NCBI GenBank assembly: GCA_902793995.1
Contig: CADBFP010000002.1
Coordinates: 43,256-100,638, forward strand
DNA: 57,383 nt
From: an uncultured Lachnospiraceae bacterium
Lineage (GTDB): Bacteria > Bacillota > Clostridia > Lachnospirales > Lachnospiraceae
Reading direction: 5' to 3'
The notes under the pieces are model-generated. The model saw only the letters and a list, made by a program, of their open reading frames with translations. It made no database searches and had not been told where the DNA came from. The translations under genes were made by a program, and so were the position numbers. Below, piece after piece: positions 57,115 to 57,383 of the stretch. Each line of letters opens with the position of its first letter. Position 1 is the first letter of the stretch.

Positions 57115-57383
57115 ATCTTCCTGATCATGGTATATTCATTCCGCAGGGAACCGTCCTTCAGTTTTACGGCATCCGGTTTCATAGCCACAATCCGAAAGCC
57201 CATCTTCTCATACAGCGCCCGCCCCCGGGCATTACCCTCTATAAACTCCAGTTCCAGCTGCAGCAGCCCTTCCCGCTTTTCGGCAGCGGATATCATGGCC
57301 TCAAACATAGCGGTGCCGATGCCCTGATTCCAGTATTCCTTCAGAATGCCTATCCCGATCCCGGCCCGGTGCCCGGTTTTCAT
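57111..57383 (-). CDS. GNAT family N-acetyltransferase, C-terminal part
   Basis: The last 90 or so residues of an acetyltransferase: motif A ILKEYWNQGIGTAMFEAMI and motif B ELEFIEGNARGRALYEKMGF, a typical small GNAT. The 5' part lies beyond the right edge, so the visible ATG at the window end is probably internal. Its TAG stop is in a palindromic repeat. Confidence 0.88.
   Translation of the reverse strand: MKTGHRAGIGIGILKEYWNQGIGTAMFEAMISAAEKREGLLQLELEFIEGNARGRALYEKMGFRIVAMKPDAVKLKDGSLRNEYTMIRKM

Overview
The window looks like chromosomal DNA of an anaerobic, GC-rich, Gram-positive-type bacterium of class Clostridia. The evidence is the gene order miaB-mutS-(M18 peptidase)-mutL-miaA, strong AGGAGG ribosome binding sites, TTGACA/TATAAT promoters, an EFR1-type flavodoxin-ferredoxin, a flavodiiron protein, a ferredoxin-dependent 2-oxoacid oxidoreductase and an anti-sigma/anti-anti-sigma pair. 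A Lachnospiraceae-like lineage is possible (the phosphofructokinase TIDLD variant suggests it), but I cannot fix the family from sequence alone. No phage, plasmid, insertion sequence or CRISPR array is visible.

Layout. 1-200: start of rplU with its promoter and a probable L21 leader. 225-12048 (minus): a compact chain pfkA-miaB-mutS-M18 aminopeptidase-mutL-miaA-TraB-domain lipoprotein. 12280-14966 (plus): flavodoxin/ferredoxin fusion and a four-module flavodiiron protein, probably oxygen/NO defence. 15053-18709 (minus): clpB and a two-gene anti-sigma-type switch. 18998-23286 (plus): TSCPD protein, MreB, RecD2, ComF. 23291-28859 (minus): MgtE with an upstream mini-ORF, a GNAT-like protein, a second M18 aminopeptidase, IlvE. 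28954-33027: a FadR-type regulator (plus) beside a five-gene 2-oxoacid:ferredoxin oxidoreductase operon (minus, Vor type) with a candidate operator. With IlvE this suggests branched-chain amino acid fermentation. 33182-37684 (minus): divergent PRPP synthetase, NhaC antiporter, glutaredoxin-like protein, NAD(P)HX repair enzyme. 37750-38880: degenerate DNA, palindromic repeats and tRNA-Ser(UGA). 38889-49000: DMT transporter, Bcp, a small conserved protein, a MoxR-ATPase/VWA/membrane-protein trio, CstA, ValS. 49027-57383 (minus): an accessory run of acetyltransferases, multi-domain fusions, hydrolases and small P-loop kinases.

The most unusual global feature is a set of GC-rich palindromic repeats. 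They sit between genes and also run into them: they form part of the MutL linker, the Nudix/GNAT junction of a four-domain fusion, and the C-terminal tails or stop codons of MiaB, a GNAT-2H protein, a FlaR-like kinase and two GNATs. Other points worth testing are the MoxR/VWA/membrane trio, the FadR-vor operator, the mgtE mini-ORF in frame with mgtE across one stop codon, and the atypical PRPP synthetase.
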